A stretch of DNA of 64,000 nt from Halovenus salina (GCF_026410925.1 NZ_CP112972.1:1550001-1614000), one strand, 5' to 3'. Counted from the first letter of the stretch, positions 42,816 through 52,235 are shown. A program made the numbers and translations. The notes: generated from the sequence alone by a model not told the origin.

Positions 42816-42970
42816 AAACAGCAAGAAAGTCCCGCCGACATTCGCTTTTTAAGCCGGGCGGGACTGAAAGGGGCGAGTCGTTCGACGAGCGAGACGACGC
42901 AAGGACCGCAACGGAGTGAGGACCGCAGCGAGTCACAGCCGTCGAACGACTCGGGGCTTTCTTGCTGTTT
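42816..42970 (+). ncRNA. Nested foldback element, possible structured RNA (copy 1)
   Basis: Outer arms AAACAGCAAGAAAG (42816-42829) and its exact complement (42957-42970) extend through CCCG/CGGG to 19 pairs with one G-U. Inside, CGAGTCGTTCGAC (42874-42886) pairs exactly with 42941-42953. AGTCCCGCC (42828-42836) can pair instead with GGCGGGACT (42857-42865), so two folds compete. GAAAG (42866-42870) can also pair with CTTTC (42957-42961) around a GGG/GGG loop. The element lies 82-236 bp beyond the M20 start and ends 88 bp upstream of the Trm112-like start in the same orientation. The flanks 42735-42815 and 42971-43058 hold no gene. Confidence 0.55.
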
Positions 42971-43058
42971 CATATTCCACCGCTAACCGACACGCGAAAC
43001 AAAACACCGTCGTCCGACAAGCACAAACGCTTTTGCCGGGCCGTCCGTCGGGGTGAGT

Positions 43059-43253
43059 ATGAACGAGGACCTGATGGACATCCTGTGCTGTCCGCTCGAC
43101 AAACACGAACTCGAACTGGCTGTCGACGACCGCGATGACGAGGAGATCCTCGCGGGAACGCTGACCTGCACCGAGTGTGGCGAGGTCTACCCTATCGAGG
43201 ACGGGATTCCGAACATGTTGCCCCCGGACATGCGCGAAGAGGCACCGGCCTGA
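43059..43253 (+). CDS. Trm112-family zinc protein
   Basis: 64 residues. LCCPLDKHELEL and LTCTECGEVYPIEDGIPNMLPP are the Trm112/YcaR pattern, with zinc cysteines in CCP and CTEC. Archaeal Trm112 binds and activates several RNA and protein methyltransferases; the fold is a small zinc ribbon. ATG 43059 is chosen over GTG 43053, two codons earlier. A possible TATA-like cgcttttgc lies about 30 bp upstream, and a T7 tract follows the stop. Confidence 0.85.
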   Translation: MNEDLMDILCCPLDKHELELAVDDRDDEEILAGTLTCTECGEVYPIEDGIPNMLPPDMREEAPA

Positions 43254-43256
43254 AGC

Positions 43257-43263
43257 TTTTTTT
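43257..43263 (+). terminator. T-tract after the Trm112 gene
   Basis: Seven consecutive T start 4 bp after the stop codon, the usual archaeal termination signal. The next gene starts 24 bp downstream, so termination may be partial. Confidence 0.4.
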
Positions 43264-43286
43264 ACCAGCCCACCCCACACTGTATC

Positions 43287-43853
43287 GTGACAGACGAGTT
43301 GCCCGTGCACATCAGCCGGGAGGAACTCCACGCCCTCGAAGTGCCGGCGTCGTTCGAAGCCACGGGCTCGTTCGATATCCGCCTCATCAACCACGGCGAG
43401 GCGCTCCATCTCCACCTCCATCTGGACGACCCCCTGTCCGAGGTGGCTGCTATCGACGCGGGCAACCACTACGTCGAGGGTGACTCCGAGCGCCTCGTCC
43501 GAGTCACCGTCGACCGCGACAGGGTGACCGAGGAGGGACTGCTCGGCAAACTCAAGGTTGTCTCGGCCTACGGCGCACAGACCCGCTGGATAGATATTGA
43601 GCTGGCCGAACCCGCCCCGGAAGAGCAGTCGGTCCAGGTCGACGAATCACTCGCCCAGCCACAGCACACCACCCAGGAGAGCGATCCGGTCGTCGAGAAT
43701 CCGACGGCGCTCGTCCTCGGCCTGGGTCTCGTTGCGGTGCTGATCGCGGCCGTGGCGGCTGTCTCTATCGCCGACCTTCTGGTCGTTGGCGGGGCGCTGG
43801 TCGTCGTCGGCGGCGTACTCGTCGCGTTGTTTTTCCTCCTGCAAGAGGGCTGA
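43287..43853 (+). CDS. Haloarchaeal membrane-anchored protein (DUF7524-like)
   Basis: 188 residues. A soluble beta-rich N-terminal domain of about 115 residues (FDIRLINHGEALHLHLHLDDPL, LKVVSAYGAQTRWIDIELA), a polar linker, and two adjacent transmembrane helices at the C-terminus (NPTALVLGLGLVAVLIAAVA and DLLVVGGALVVVGGVLVALFFLL). The soluble part resembles immunoglobulin-like or CARDB-like folds. Known only as a haloarchaeal conserved family, from memory. It follows the Trm112 gene in the same direction. Confidence 0.75.
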   Translation: MTDELPVHISREELHALEVPASFEATGSFDIRLINHGEALHLHLHLDDPLSEVAAIDAGNHYVEGDSERLVRVTVDRDRVTEEGLLGKLKVVSAYGAQTRWIDIELAEPAPEEQSVQVDESLAQPQHTTQESDPVVENPTALVLGLGLVAVLIAAVAAVSIADLLVVGGALVVVGGVLVALFFLLQEG

Positions 43854-43858
43854 GAGGG

Positions 43859-44725
43859 CTATTCGGGCCGGCTGTATTCAGGGTCGGCCATCTGTGCGGA
43901 CATCGGGGCCGGGTCCCCAGGCGTGAGATTGTACGCCGAGAAGTCCTCGACGCCGGCCTCTCGGAGGAGTTCCTCGTCGTAGACGGCGTTGCCAGTGAAC
44001 TCCGCGGGGTCGCGGCTGAGAATCTCCAAGACGGTATCCGAGACGATATCTGGCGTGCGCCAGTCGTCCTCGGTTCCGAGCCCGAAATACCGGGTCGCCC
44101 GGGTGTCGATGGCCGTCACGGGCCAGAAGGAGTTACAGCCGATGTCGTACGCGTCGAGTTCGTCGGCAAGCGAGAGCGTGACGAATGACATGCCGAGCTT
44201 GGACCACGTGTAGGGAGCGCTGCCCGGCTTGCGGTCGACGGTCACCGGCGGGGCGTTTGCCAGAATCCAGGCGTCGTCGACCTCCTTGAGGTGGTCGATA
44301 AAGGCACGGGCGGTCAGGTATGTTCCCCGGACGTTCACGTCGGTCATCAAATCGAAGCGCTTGGGTGGAAGCTCCTCGACGGTCTGGAGCTGTATCGCGC
44401 TCGCGTTGTTGATGACGATGTCGACTTCGCCGAAGTGTTCGATGGCCTCCTGTGCAGCCGCCTCGACGGCCTCGGCATCTCGAACGTCGACCTGAATCGG
44501 TAGGGCCTCTGGACCTCGCTGTTCGACCTCGCGTGCGGTCTGTTCGATGGTCCCCTCGACCTCTTTGTCCTCGCTGTACTCGTCGCCCTCCTCGCTCGTT
44601 TTGCCCGTCGAGACGATGTTACAGCCCCGGTCAGCCAGGTCCAGCGCAAGCTGCTTGCCGATGCCGCGTGTCGTCCCCGTAATGAAGGCGGTACTTCCTG
44701 TCAGGTCGGGTCTATCAAGACTCAT
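43859..44725 (-). CDS. Short-chain dehydrogenase/reductase
   Basis: A 288-residue Rossmann oxidoreductase. Cofactor motif TGTTRGIGKQLA, NNAS in DIVINNASAIQL, and the active site YTWSKLGMS (Tyr-x-x-x-Lys) with an upstream catalytic serine region. The long insert after the first strand (SEEGDEYSEDKEVEGTIEQTAREVE) and LTPGDPAPMSAQ resemble the HSDL2-like subgroup. NAD(P)-dependent oxidation of a hydroxy-acyl or steroid-like substrate is typical; the substrate is unknown. Confidence 0.9.
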   Translation of the reverse strand: MSLDRPDLTGSTAFITGTTRGIGKQLALDLADRGCNIVSTGKTSEEGDEYSEDKEVEGTIEQTAREVEQRGPEALPIQVDVRDAEAVEAAAQEAIEHFGEVDIVINNASAIQLQTVEELPPKRFDLMTDVNVRGTYLTARAFIDHLKEVDDAWILANAPPVTVDRKPGSAPYTWSKLGMSFVTLSLADELDAYDIGCNSFWPVTAIDTRATRYFGLGTEDDWRTPDIVSDTVLEILSRDPAEFTGNAVYDEELLREAGVEDFSAYNLTPGDPAPMSAQMADPEYSRPE

Positions 44726-44778
44726 AGGCGGGCTTTGACGGCCACAGACATAAGAGTGGCAGCCACCTCACAGAACGC

Positions 44779-45084
44779 TCACAGTTCATCCGCCCGAGCC
44801 CTGACGTACAGTCCGGCGAGTTTTGGGGTCGAGACAACAGCTACGACCACGAGCCCCCCGAACGCCAGCCACACGGGTTCGGGGACGGGGAGTATCTCGT
44901 CGAGGAGGCCAAGTACTGCCAGCACACCACCGACGGCGAGAAGCAGGTCGCCGATGAATTCGGTGGCGAGTTCCGGTGCAATCAGTGGCTGTATCCCGCT
45001 GACGAGCCACGGCAGACCGGACAGACGCATGGCAACGCCAAGGCCGATGACGACTCCGGCGACGGCGATAGATTCGACGCTCAT
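44779..45084 (-). CDS. Small polytopic membrane protein
   Basis: 101 residues from ATG 45084 (MSVESIAVAGVVIGLGVAMR). Three hydrophobic segments: near 5-22, 45-65 (LLLAVGGVLAVLGLLDEI) and 70-90 (VWLAFGGLVVVAVVST), ending in a charged tail. Haloarchaeal in composition; no family recognised. The codon at 45123 is an alternative but gives a non-hydrophobic lead. Confidence 0.65.
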   Translation of the reverse strand: MSVESIAVAGVVIGLGVAMRLSGLPWLVSGIQPLIAPELATEFIGDLLLAVGGVLAVLGLLDEILPVPEPVWLAFGGLVVVAVVSTPKLAGLYVRARADEL

Positions 45085-45153
45085 ATCGGTTTCTCGACTG
45101 GTGAGGGATATAAACACCGGCACTTTGTTCCAGTGACAGCAACCCGATGACTG

Positions 45154-46578
45154 TCAGCCGAGTTGCTCGCCCACGAGTGCGTCGGCCTCCTCGACGAACG
45201 CCTCTTCGGCCCCCGCGGGCACGGTCGCACCAGCGGCGATATCGTGACCGCCGCCGTCGCCGCCGACCGCCCGCGAGGCTGTTGTCATCACGGCAGAGAG
45301 GTCGAGCCCGCGTGCGACCAGCCGACCGGTTCCCCGTGCCGAGACTTTCGTCTCCTCGTCGTTCTTCCGGGCGAAGGCGATAATCGGCCGGTCAGGGTTG
45401 ACCCCGTCGATGCCGAGTGCCATCCCAGCGACGATGCCGACGATGGTCTCGCGAATCTCCTCACCGGCGTCGAAGTACTGGACGTGTTCGGCCTCCTCGA
45501 CGCCCTGTTGGCTGACGGTCTCCAACCCCTCCGAGAGGTTCCGGCGGTGGTTTTCGAGCAGGCGTCGCGCCCGGTCGAGAGCCTCCGTACGGTCGCCGAG
45601 ACAGACGGCCAGCCCCACGTCGGCCCGTTCGTATCGGGCTGTCGCGTTCAACAGGGTCGAGAACTCGCTGGCGTCCCGCAACTCGGAGCCCTCGGGCTCG
45701 TCGAGCAGGCGGTAGGCCGTCCCGACGAGACGCTGGGCTTTCTCTGAGGGGACGCCGCGTTCGAGTGCGCGCTGGAGCAAGGCGCTTGTGACGGTCTGTT
45801 TCTCCTCGGCGGTCAAATCCACCCAGCGTCGCCAGCTCCCCTCCACCTGGAGGTCGACATCCAAGTCCTGGAGGAAGGCGACCGCCCCCTGTTCGTCGTT
45901 CGAGATACCCGGAATCCGTACGTCGTTGCCGTATTCGAGTAGCTTCGGCAGGGGGCGAGTCTGCGTGCCGTACAGCGTGAGGTCGGTCGCCTCCTCGATG
46001 ACACCTGCCTCGGCACCTTCGGCGACGATGGCCTCGTTGGCCCCCGTGAGTTCGCCCTCGACGGTCTGCATATCACCGACTGCACCGACAACTGCAAGCG
46101 CCGCGAGGTCGCGGTTGTTCGCGGGGACGCTCCCGTCGTCGGTTTCTGCGAGCGCGCGAGCGAGCAGATAGCTTGCTCCGGCCCCCGAGAGTTCTGATGC
46201 GCCGTCGATGCCCTCCAGCAGCGGGTTGAGGTGGTACTCGGTCGTCTCGTCGGCGGGCTGGTGGTGGTCGGCGATGACGGGCTCGAAATCGCCGGCTCGT
46301 TCGTGTTCGGCGATGTCGTCGAGCTGGCCGCTCCCGAAGTCGGTAAACAGCACCGTCTCGTACTCGGTGGCTGCAATCGAGGCGATTTCGGTCTCGTCGA
46401 GCTGTTTCTTGAAGACGACCTCGTGGGGGAGCGAGGCGCGTTCGAGCGCCGTCGAGGCGATTGCGGCGCTCGTCAGCCCGTCGGCGTCGATATGCGAGGC
46501 GAGCAACACCCGGTCAGCCTCGTGGAGTCGGCGGGCACAGGCCGTCGCACGTTCGTCGAGGGCGGGTACTGGTCCCAT
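45154..46578 (-). CDS. RecJ-like DHH exonuclease/phosphoesterase
   Basis: 474 residues with DHH domain motifs (SHIDADGLTSAAIA, FTDFGSG, the DHH signature in IADHHQPADET, and ALAVVGAVGDMQ) and the DHHA1 substrate-binding end (RGLDLSAVMTTASRAVGGDGGGHDIAAGATVP). Archaeal RecJ/GAN homologues degrade single-stranded DNA or RNA and associate with GINS. A GTG one codon earlier (46581) is also possible. A promoter-like cttaag lies about 30 bp upstream, and the second foldback element lies beyond it. Confidence 0.87.
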   Translation of the reverse strand: MGPVPALDERATACARRLHEADRVLLASHIDADGLTSAAIASTALERASLPHEVVFKKQLDETEIASIAATEYETVLFTDFGSGQLDDIAEHERAGDFEPVIADHHQPADETTEYHLNPLLEGIDGASELSGAGASYLLARALAETDDGSVPANNRDLAALAVVGAVGDMQTVEGELTGANEAIVAEGAEAGVIEEATDLTLYGTQTRPLPKLLEYGNDVRIPGISNDEQGAVAFLQDLDVDLQVEGSWRRWVDLTAEEKQTVTSALLQRALERGVPSEKAQRLVGTAYRLLDEPEGSELRDASEFSTLLNATARYERADVGLAVCLGDRTEALDRARRLLENHRRNLSEGLETVSQQGVEEAEHVQYFDAGEEIRETIVGIVAGMALGIDGVNPDRPIIAFARKNDEETKVSARGTGRLVARGLDLSAVMTTASRAVGGDGGGHDIAAGATVPAGAEEAFVEEADALVGEQLG

Positions 46579-46664
46579 CACGACTGGGTTGGTCCGGCTT
46601 CGGACTTAAGCTTGCGGTCGTCTTTGGAGGTAGTATTCAGATATGGAGTCACAGCAGTGATCGA

Positions 46665-46778
46665 GACAGAGAAAGCCCTCGGGACTCTCGCCCTTTCAGC
46701 CCGCCAGGGTTCAGTAGGTTGGGTTGGCCGAAACAGGCTGTTTGTCCGATGCGTATTTGAGTAGCTCCTCTCTCTGCC
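46665..46778 (-). ncRNA. Foldback element, possible structured RNA (copy 2)
   Basis: Read on the minus strand, the core GGCGGGCTGAAAGGGCGAG (46705 downward) and GAGGGCTTTC match the core of copy 1. The outer arms GGCAGAGAGAG (46778-46768) and CTTTCTCTGTC (46675-46665) pair over 11 bases with two G-U. Their sequence differs from copy 1, but their layout is the same. It ends 86 bp upstream of the RecJ-like start codon in the same orientation. The rest of the 265-bp gap holds only promoters. Confidence 0.45.
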
Positions 46779-46843
46779 CCTATCTCACAACGCAGGGAAG
46801 CGCATAGAAAGCGATTTAGCCCGCCTGGAGCAAGAAGCCGATA

Positions 46844-48991
46844 ATGCCACTGGCCGATTCGGACCACGAACTCGTCGTCGCGGAGCTCGGCCGCGAGCCG
46901 ACGCCCGCGGAGGCGGCGCTGTTCGAGAATCTCTGGAGCGAACACTGTGCCTACCGCTCCTCGCGACCCCTGCTGTCGGCCTTTGACTCCGAGGGCGAGC
47001 AGGTCGTCGTGGGACCGGGAGACGACGCCGCCGTCGTCGCACTGCCGGGAGAGGAGGAGACCTACATCACGATGGGTATCGAGAGCCACAACCACCCCTC
47101 GTATGTCGACCCCTTCGACGGGGCGGCGACCGGTGTCGGCGGCATTGTCCGTGATACGCTCTCGATGGGTGCCTACCCCATCGCGCTCGCGGACTCGCTG
47201 TATTTCGGTGCTTTCGACCGCGAACACGCCCGGTATCTCTTCGAGGGCGTCGTCGAGGGTATCAGCCACTACGGCAACTGTATCGGCGTCCCGACGGTGA
47301 CCGGGAGCGTCGCCTTCCACAACGATTACGAGGGGAATCCGCTGGTCAATGTGGCCTGTATCGGCCTCGTCGAGGACCCCGAGCGGATGGTCACCGCCCA
47401 GGCACAGGAGCCCGGCAACGCGCTTGTTCTCGTTGGCAACGCCACCGGACGAGACGGACTCGGTGGGGCATCCTTCGCCAGTGAGGACCTCTCCGAGGAC
47501 GCCGAGACCGAGGACCGCCCAGCCGTCCAGGTCGGAGACCCCTACACGGAGAAACTGCTCATCGAGGCCAACGAACACCTCCTCGACGAGAGTCTTGTCG
47601 AATCCGCCCGTGACCTGGGCGCGGCCGGCCTCGGCGGCGCGAGCAGCGAGATGGTTGCCAAGGCCGGTCTCGGCGCGCGTATCGAACTCGACGAGGTCCA
47701 CCAGCGCGAGCCGAACATGAGCGGCCTCGAAATCCTCCTCTCGGAGTCCCAAGAACGGATGTGTTACGAGGTCGAACCAGAGAACGTCGACCGCGTCGCC
47801 GAAATCGCCGAGCGGTACGACCTCGGCTGTTCGGTTATCGGCGAAGTGACCGAGGGGAACTACGTCTGTACCGACAACGGGGAGACACTCGTCGACGTCG
47901 ACGCAGAGTTCCTCGGCGAGGGTGCACCGATGAACGACCTGGCGATGGACGACCCCGCCGAGCCAGCCCGCGAGTTGCCCGACCTCGACACGAAATCAGG
48001 GGTCGAAGCAGTCCTGAGCAGCCCGAACACCGCCTCGAAACAGTGGGTCTACCGTCAGTACGACCACGAGGTCCAGACCCGGACCGCCCGCCGCCCCGGC
48101 GACGACGCCGCGATACTCGCGGTCCGGGAGGCCGGCGTCGGCCTGGCGTTTTCGTCCGGCGCAGACCCCAACTGGACCGACGCCGCACCCTACGAGGGAG
48201 CGCGTGCGGTCGCCCTGGAGAACGCGACCAACATCGCAGCCAAGGGCGCGACTCCGCTCGCAGCGGTCAACTGCCTCAACGGCGGCAATCCCGAGAAATC
48301 CGATGTCTACGGCGGCTTCGGTGGCATCGTCGACGGGCTGGCCGATATGTGTAGCGACCTGGAGACGCCGGTCGTCGGCGGCAACGTCTCGCTGTACAAC
48401 GACTCACCGAGCGGTCCGATTCCGCCGACGCCGACGCTTGCAGTCGTCGGGACCAAAGCGGGCTACGACTCGCCGCCGCTGGAGCTGTCGGGCGATGGTG
48501 AACTCCTGCTTGTCGGCGACAAGGCACTCGTTGGGGAGGCGACGCCAGGGCTTGGCGGGTCGGAGCTGCTTGCACAGTTCGGCGGCACAGACACGTTCCC
48601 GACGCTGCCCGAGGACCCGGGTGTGCTCATCGAGACAATCGCCGAGGTGGCAAACGACGATGCGACGCTCGCCACCCACGACGTGAGCCACGGCGGACTC
48701 GCGGTTGCGCTTGCGGAGATGGTGACCGGCGAGGCAGGCGCAACCGTCGAGGTGAGCGGCGAGGGGAGCCCCGCGGAGTTGCTCTTTCACGAACAGCCCG
48801 GCCGCGTCGTCATCGAGACGACCGACCCCGAAGCCGTCGAGGAGGCCTTCGATGGTGTCGCACCTGTTTCCCGCCTCGGGAATGCCACAGCGGACGGAAC
48901 ACTCTCGCTGTCGGCCGGGGAGATGACCGTCCATCTCGACGCCGACACCGTCGCCGACTACCGCTCAACCATTGAGGACGCCCTCTCGTAG
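46844..48991 (+). CDS. purL: Phosphoribosylformylglycinamidine synthase subunit PurL
   Basis: A 715-residue ATP-dependent enzyme of the fourth step of purine synthesis, the archaeal small form working with PurQ and PurS. Landmarks are [15 protein letters not shown], the ATP/Mg region [36 protein letters not shown], and the AIRS-like second half with [17 protein letters not shown] 46844 gives the full conserved N-terminus. No other pur genes are adjacent. Confidence 0.95.
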   Translation: MPLADSDHELVVAELGREPTPAEAALFENLWSEHCAYRSSRPLLSAFDSEGEQVVVGPGDDAAVVALPGEEETYITMGIESHNHPSYVDPFDGAATGVGGIVRDTLSMGAYPIALADSLYFGAFDREHARYLFEGVVEGISHYGNCIGVPTVTGSVAFHNDYEGNPLVNVACIGLVEDPERMVTAQAQEPGNALVLVGNATGRDGLGGASFASEDLSEDAETEDRPAVQVGDPYTEKLLIEANEHLLDESLVESARDLGAAGLGGASSEMVAKAGLGARIELDEVHQREPNMSGLEILLSESQERMCYEVEPENVDRVAEIAERYDLGCSVIGEVTEGNYVCTDNGETLVDVDAEFLGEGAPMNDLAMDDPAEPARELPDLDTKSGVEAVLSSPNTASKQWVYRQYDHEVQTRTARRPGDDAAILAVREAGVGLAFSSGADPNWTDAAPYEGARAVALENATNIAAKGATPLAAVNCLNGGNPEKSDVYGGFGGIVDGLADMCSDLETPVVGGNVSLYNDSPSGPIPPTPTLAVVGTKAGYDSPPLELSGDGELLLVGDKALVGEATPGLGGSELLAQFGGTDTFPTLPEDPGVLIETIAEVANDDATLATHDVSHGGLAVALAEMVTGEAGATVEVSGEGSPAELLFHEQPGRVVIETTDPEAVEEAFDGVAPVSRLGNATADGTLSLSAGEMTVHLDADTVADYRSTIEDALS

Positions 48992-49045
48992 AAGGACAGA
49001 GCGAGTACCCGCGGATTTATATTCTCAGGGCGGAACATCCACAGC

Positions 49046-50167
49046 ATGGAGATACCGGACCCTATCGCACAGCAACTCGGCGACGAGGAGCTGGAATCCG
49101 CCGTCAACCTCGGGGACGAGGACCTCATCTGCTTCACTCCGTCCCGGACACTCCTCTATCACGGAGAAGGGCTGTTGAGCGACGAGTCTCTCGAAGTGTT
49201 CGACCACGATGTCGAGCGCCTGGGCATCTCGGAGGGCCGACGGAAGACTTCGTTTACACTCACGTACGTCGACAACGAGAGTCGGTTCACGATTCCGCGT
49301 GACCGGACGGACCCGGTCCTAGAGCGGCTGCTCTCGGGCGTGCTCGAAACCGCTGGCGTGATAGAGAGCGACGAGCAAATCGAGGGCGTCTTCCGGTTCA
49401 GTGAGCTGGCGCTTGTCGTCACCGACCGGCGCATCGTCAAACACATCGGTGCCTATCTGTGGGACCCCGACTACGAGGAGTACCCCTACTCACAGGTCAC
49501 TGGCCTGGAGTTCGAGGAGGGTAGCGTCGCAACCTCCGTCGTCATCTCGGTCGACGGCAGGCCACAGCGTATCAAAGCGCCAAGCGGTGAGGCGGAAGTC
49601 CTCCGCCGTGCACTTACGACTGCGCTCTTTTCGTACTACGAGGTCGACTCTCTCGAAGAGCTAAACGCGACACTCGCCGAGAGTAAGCCCGAAACGAGCG
49701 AATCGACCGAATCGAGCGGGTCGCTCTCCTCGGACATCGAACTCGACGACACGATTGACCCGCTGGTCACGCCGGACGACAACGCGGCCGACGACATCTC
49801 GGAGCCACCTACCGAGGCCACCAAACCCGAAAGCGGGAGTACATCGGAGTCGCCAGGAAACACAACCGAGCCGCTGGTCGAGAAAACAGAACCGTCGGCC
49901 AGGACCACAGAGAGTTCGACGGCGGCCGCCGACACTGAACCGGGCGACCGAAACCGCACCCACACAGCCGCGGGTGATACGGGAGCACAGACAACCGCCG
50001 ACCAATCAGCCGATACCGGAACGCCGGATATTGACCCGGACGATATCGAGGCGATGAAGTCGCGGCTCGACACGCTGACCGAGGTCGCCAAGCGCCAGAA
50101 CACGCTGCTCAAACAGCAACAGGAGACGATAACCCAGCTCGTCGACGAGCTGAAACGACAGCGGTAG
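49046..50167 (+). CDS. PH-like domain protein with disordered acidic tail and coiled coil
   Basis: 373 residues. Residues about 1-215 are two PH/bPH2-like beta domains (EDLICFTPSRTLLYHGEG, VVTDRRIVKHIGAYLWDPDYEEYPYSQVTGLEFEEG). Residues about 218-330 are a Ser/Thr/Glu/Pro-rich disordered segment, and 335-373 form a coiled coil (MKSRLDTLTEVAKRQNTLLKQQQETITQLVDELKRQR). This matches a haloarchaeal conserved family (DUF7115-like, from memory). A scaffold or membrane-associated role is only a guess. Its stop abuts that of the next convergent gene. Confidence 0.75.
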   Translation: MEIPDPIAQQLGDEELESAVNLGDEDLICFTPSRTLLYHGEGLLSDESLEVFDHDVERLGISEGRRKTSFTLTYVDNESRFTIPRDRTDPVLERLLSGVLETAGVIESDEQIEGVFRFSELALVVTDRRIVKHIGAYLWDPDYEEYPYSQVTGLEFEEGSVATSVVISVDGRPQRIKAPSGEAEVLRRALTTALFSYYEVDSLEELNATLAESKPETSESTESSGSLSSDIELDDTIDPLVTPDDNAADDISEPPTEATKPESGSTSESPGNTTEPLVEKTEPSARTTESSTAAADTEPGDRNRTHTAAGDTGAQTTADQSADTGTPDIDPDDIEAMKSRLDTLTEVAKRQNTLLKQQQETITQLVDELKRQR

Positions 50168-50542
50168 TCATTCTCGGCCGGTCACCTTGCGAATACACGA
50201 AGAGCCGAAGGGACCGTGTTCGCCGGCATCAAAGACCATGAAGTAGCCGGTGGTGATAGTCGTCCCACAGCGCCGACAAGAGAACTCGCCCTCCCGGGAT
50301 ACCACGTCGGCCTCGAAGCTCACGAACTGGCCCCGCTGGGGGCGGATGACGCCATCCTCGCGCTCGATGACGCCACGCATCTCCGCGGTGTCGAGTATCC
50401 TGCGCGTCACCGCCGGGTCCGTCGTGACGGTCTCGACCCGGTCGATTGCCTCCTTCAACGAGAGTTCTCCGTCTTCGAGGTGGGCGAGCAGCGCAACGCC
50501 GAGTTCGACGGTTTCGGCAATCGGGTCGTCGTTTCCGGACAC
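50168..50542 (-). CDS. Haloarchaeal MarR-like/zinc protein (DUF5830-like)
   Basis: 124 residues from GTG 50542. An N-terminal helical, winged-helix-like part (VELGVALLAHLEDGELSLKEAIDRVETVTTDPAVTRRILDTAEMRGVIERED) is followed by a treble-clef-like zinc site (CRRCGTTITTGYF ... GPFGSSCIRKVTGRE). The GTG start is chosen because a TATA-like taaacattttacc lies about 25 bp upstream, giving a leaderless transcript. The longer frame from 50593 would overlap it. The family is uncharacterised. Confidence 0.75.
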   Translation of the reverse strand: MSGNDDPIAETVELGVALLAHLEDGELSLKEAIDRVETVTTDPAVTRRILDTAEMRGVIEREDGVIRPQRGQFVSFEADVVSREGEFSCRRCGTTITTGYFMVFDAGEHGPFGSSCIRKVTGRE

Positions 50543-50626
50543 GGCCGGGCGTTGGGTCGCCCTGGTAAAATGTTTACCCCGACACAACCACAAAGCGTTT
50601 GACTCCAGGGTAATGTTATATCCACC

Positions 50627-51286
50627 ATGAAACGAGCGACGGTCCGCCAGCTCATCGGTCTCGGCGGACTGGGTGGAGTCGCGGCGGCCGCCGCATTCCT
50701 CTTTTCGCCCGGGACCGTCGTCGCCGAGCTCGAAGCGCTGGCATCGAGACCGCTGTTGTTCGCGGTCGCGCTCGTCGCCGTCTATCTCGTCCGGCCGTTC
50801 CTGCTGTGGCCGGTCTCGTCGGTCGCGCTCGTGCTCGGATTCCTGTACGGGACGGCTGTCGCCCTGCCGCTTGCCCTGGCTGGGGCGGCGTTGACGGCGC
50901 TGCCGCCGTATCTGGTCGGGCGATACGCCAAGACAGATATCGGACTGTTCGGGACGCTCGGCAGCTCCGGCGAGCAGTTTGTCGAGACCGTCGGCGAGTT
51001 CCGGGGTGTCGTCGCCGCGCGGTTCTCGCCGGTGCCGGGTGACCCGATCTCGTACGGCTCCGGGCTGTCAGGAGTCTCGCTGAAGCCGTTTCTGGCCGGA
51101 ACCGTGGTCGGCGAGATACCGTGGGCGCTCGTGACCGTCCTGACGGGCGCGTCGATGCGGACGCTCTCGGTGTCGTCGTTCTCGCTGAGTCCCGAACTCG
51201 TCGTGGCGCTGGCGGGGCTGGCTGTCATTCTTTTGGCCGGTCCGCTCTATCGGGCACTCAATCAGCCACAGGCCGTCGGGGAGTAG
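50627..51286 (+). CDS. TVP38/TMEM64 (DedA-like) membrane protein
   Basis: 219 residues with five or six membrane helices and the VTT-domain landmarks: RPFLLWPVSSVALVLGFLYG, the F/YxxxxG re-entrant region, and FRGVVAARFSPVPGDPISYGSGLSGV. Family members are lipid scramblases or transporters. Start ATG 50627 is followed by a basic residue and a first helix. It ends one base before the convergent BNR-repeat gene. Confidence 0.88.
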   Translation: MKRATVRQLIGLGGLGGVAAAAAFLFSPGTVVAELEALASRPLLFAVALVAVYLVRPFLLWPVSSVALVLGFLYGTAVALPLALAGAALTALPPYLVGRYAKTDIGLFGTLGSSGEQFVETVGEFRGVVAARFSPVPGDPISYGSGLSGVSLKPFLAGTVVGEIPWALVTVLTGASMRTLSVSSFSLSPELVVALAGLAVILLAGPLYRALNQPQAVGE

Positions 51287-51287
51287 T

Positions 51288-52235
51288 TCACGGCTCAACG
51301 TGGGCGACCGGCGTGTACCTGCCGGTCACCTCACCCGGGACCGGGAACGTGCCGACGACTTGCCAGCCGTTGTCTCGCTCCATCACCGTCCCCCGGTGTG
51401 TCGCCGCGACCAGTGTCCCGTCGACGGCGGTCATCCCCGTGACCGTCTCGTCCGGCCGGGGGTGGGAAACCGGCTGTAGCTCTCTCAGGTCCTCCGAGAC
51501 GAACAGCTCGGGGTCGGCGCTCCCGTCGTTCCACGTCGAAGAGTTTCGAAGCGCGCCGGCTGCATAGACCGTGTCTCCGACCGCCGAAACCGCGCGGAAG
51601 TACCGCTGTGGGAACTCCTCGTCGAGCCGCCGCCAGTCACGCCCCGCGTTGTCGGTCGAGAACAAACCGAACCCCGTCGCGACGACGAAGGTCTCGGGGT
51701 CGAGAACACACAGCTCGTGGACGTCGCCGTCACCCCCCTCGCGGGCCTCCCACGTCGCGCCGCCGTCGTCGCTGACGTGGACGCCGCCGACCTCGACTCC
51801 GGCGACGACTCGTTCTGAGTCTCCGGGGGCGACGTGTACGTCTCGGACCTGTGCGCGGTCGTCGTGACGGGATACCTGCCACTCCTCGCCCGAGGGTCGG
51901 TCACGGAAGGGGTCGACTTCGTGCCACCCCGCGTCGTCGTCGACTGTCGTTTCGAAAAGGTGTGCCGGGCGCGTTCCGGCAAACAGCGTCCTGTCCTCGG
52001 CGCGGGCACCGACTGCGTAGACGTTCTCGACTGGAACCGCCAGGTCTTCCCAGTGAGTGCCATCGAGCGACCGATACAACCCGGTCTCGGTGGCGGCGAA
52101 GACGCCATCTATCCCGTCGAACGTCTGAATGCGTCTGACCCGGCCGGTTTCGTGGACCTGCGTCGCGGTCGTGTCACCGTCGCGTTCGAGCTGTCGAAGC
52201 CTGTACAGACCGTCGTCGCTTCCAATCAGCAACAT
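51288..52235 (-). CDS. BNR/WD40-like beta-propeller protein
   Basis: 315 residues with recurrent Asp-box style repeats: SDDGGATWEAREGG, STDNAGRDWRRLDE, RSLDGTHWEDLAV. This is the Ycf48/sialidase-type propeller, read here as cytoplasmic because no signal peptide is present. Function is not recognised; related haloarchaeal proteins are annotated only as WD40/YVTN/BNR-like. A 129-bp gap upstream carries A/T-rich TATA-like sequence. Confidence 0.8.
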   Translation of the reverse strand: MLLIGSDDGLYRLRQLERDGDTTATQVHETGRVRRIQTFDGIDGVFAATETGLYRSLDGTHWEDLAVPVENVYAVGARAEDRTLFAGTRPAHLFETTVDDDAGWHEVDPFRDRPSGEEWQVSRHDDRAQVRDVHVAPGDSERVVAGVEVGGVHVSDDGGATWEAREGGDGDVHELCVLDPETFVVATGFGLFSTDNAGRDWRRLDEEFPQRYFRAVSAVGDTVYAAGALRNSSTWNDGSADPELFVSEDLRELQPVSHPRPDETVTGMTAVDGTLVAATHRGTVMERDNGWQVVGTFPVPGEVTGRYTPVAHVEP

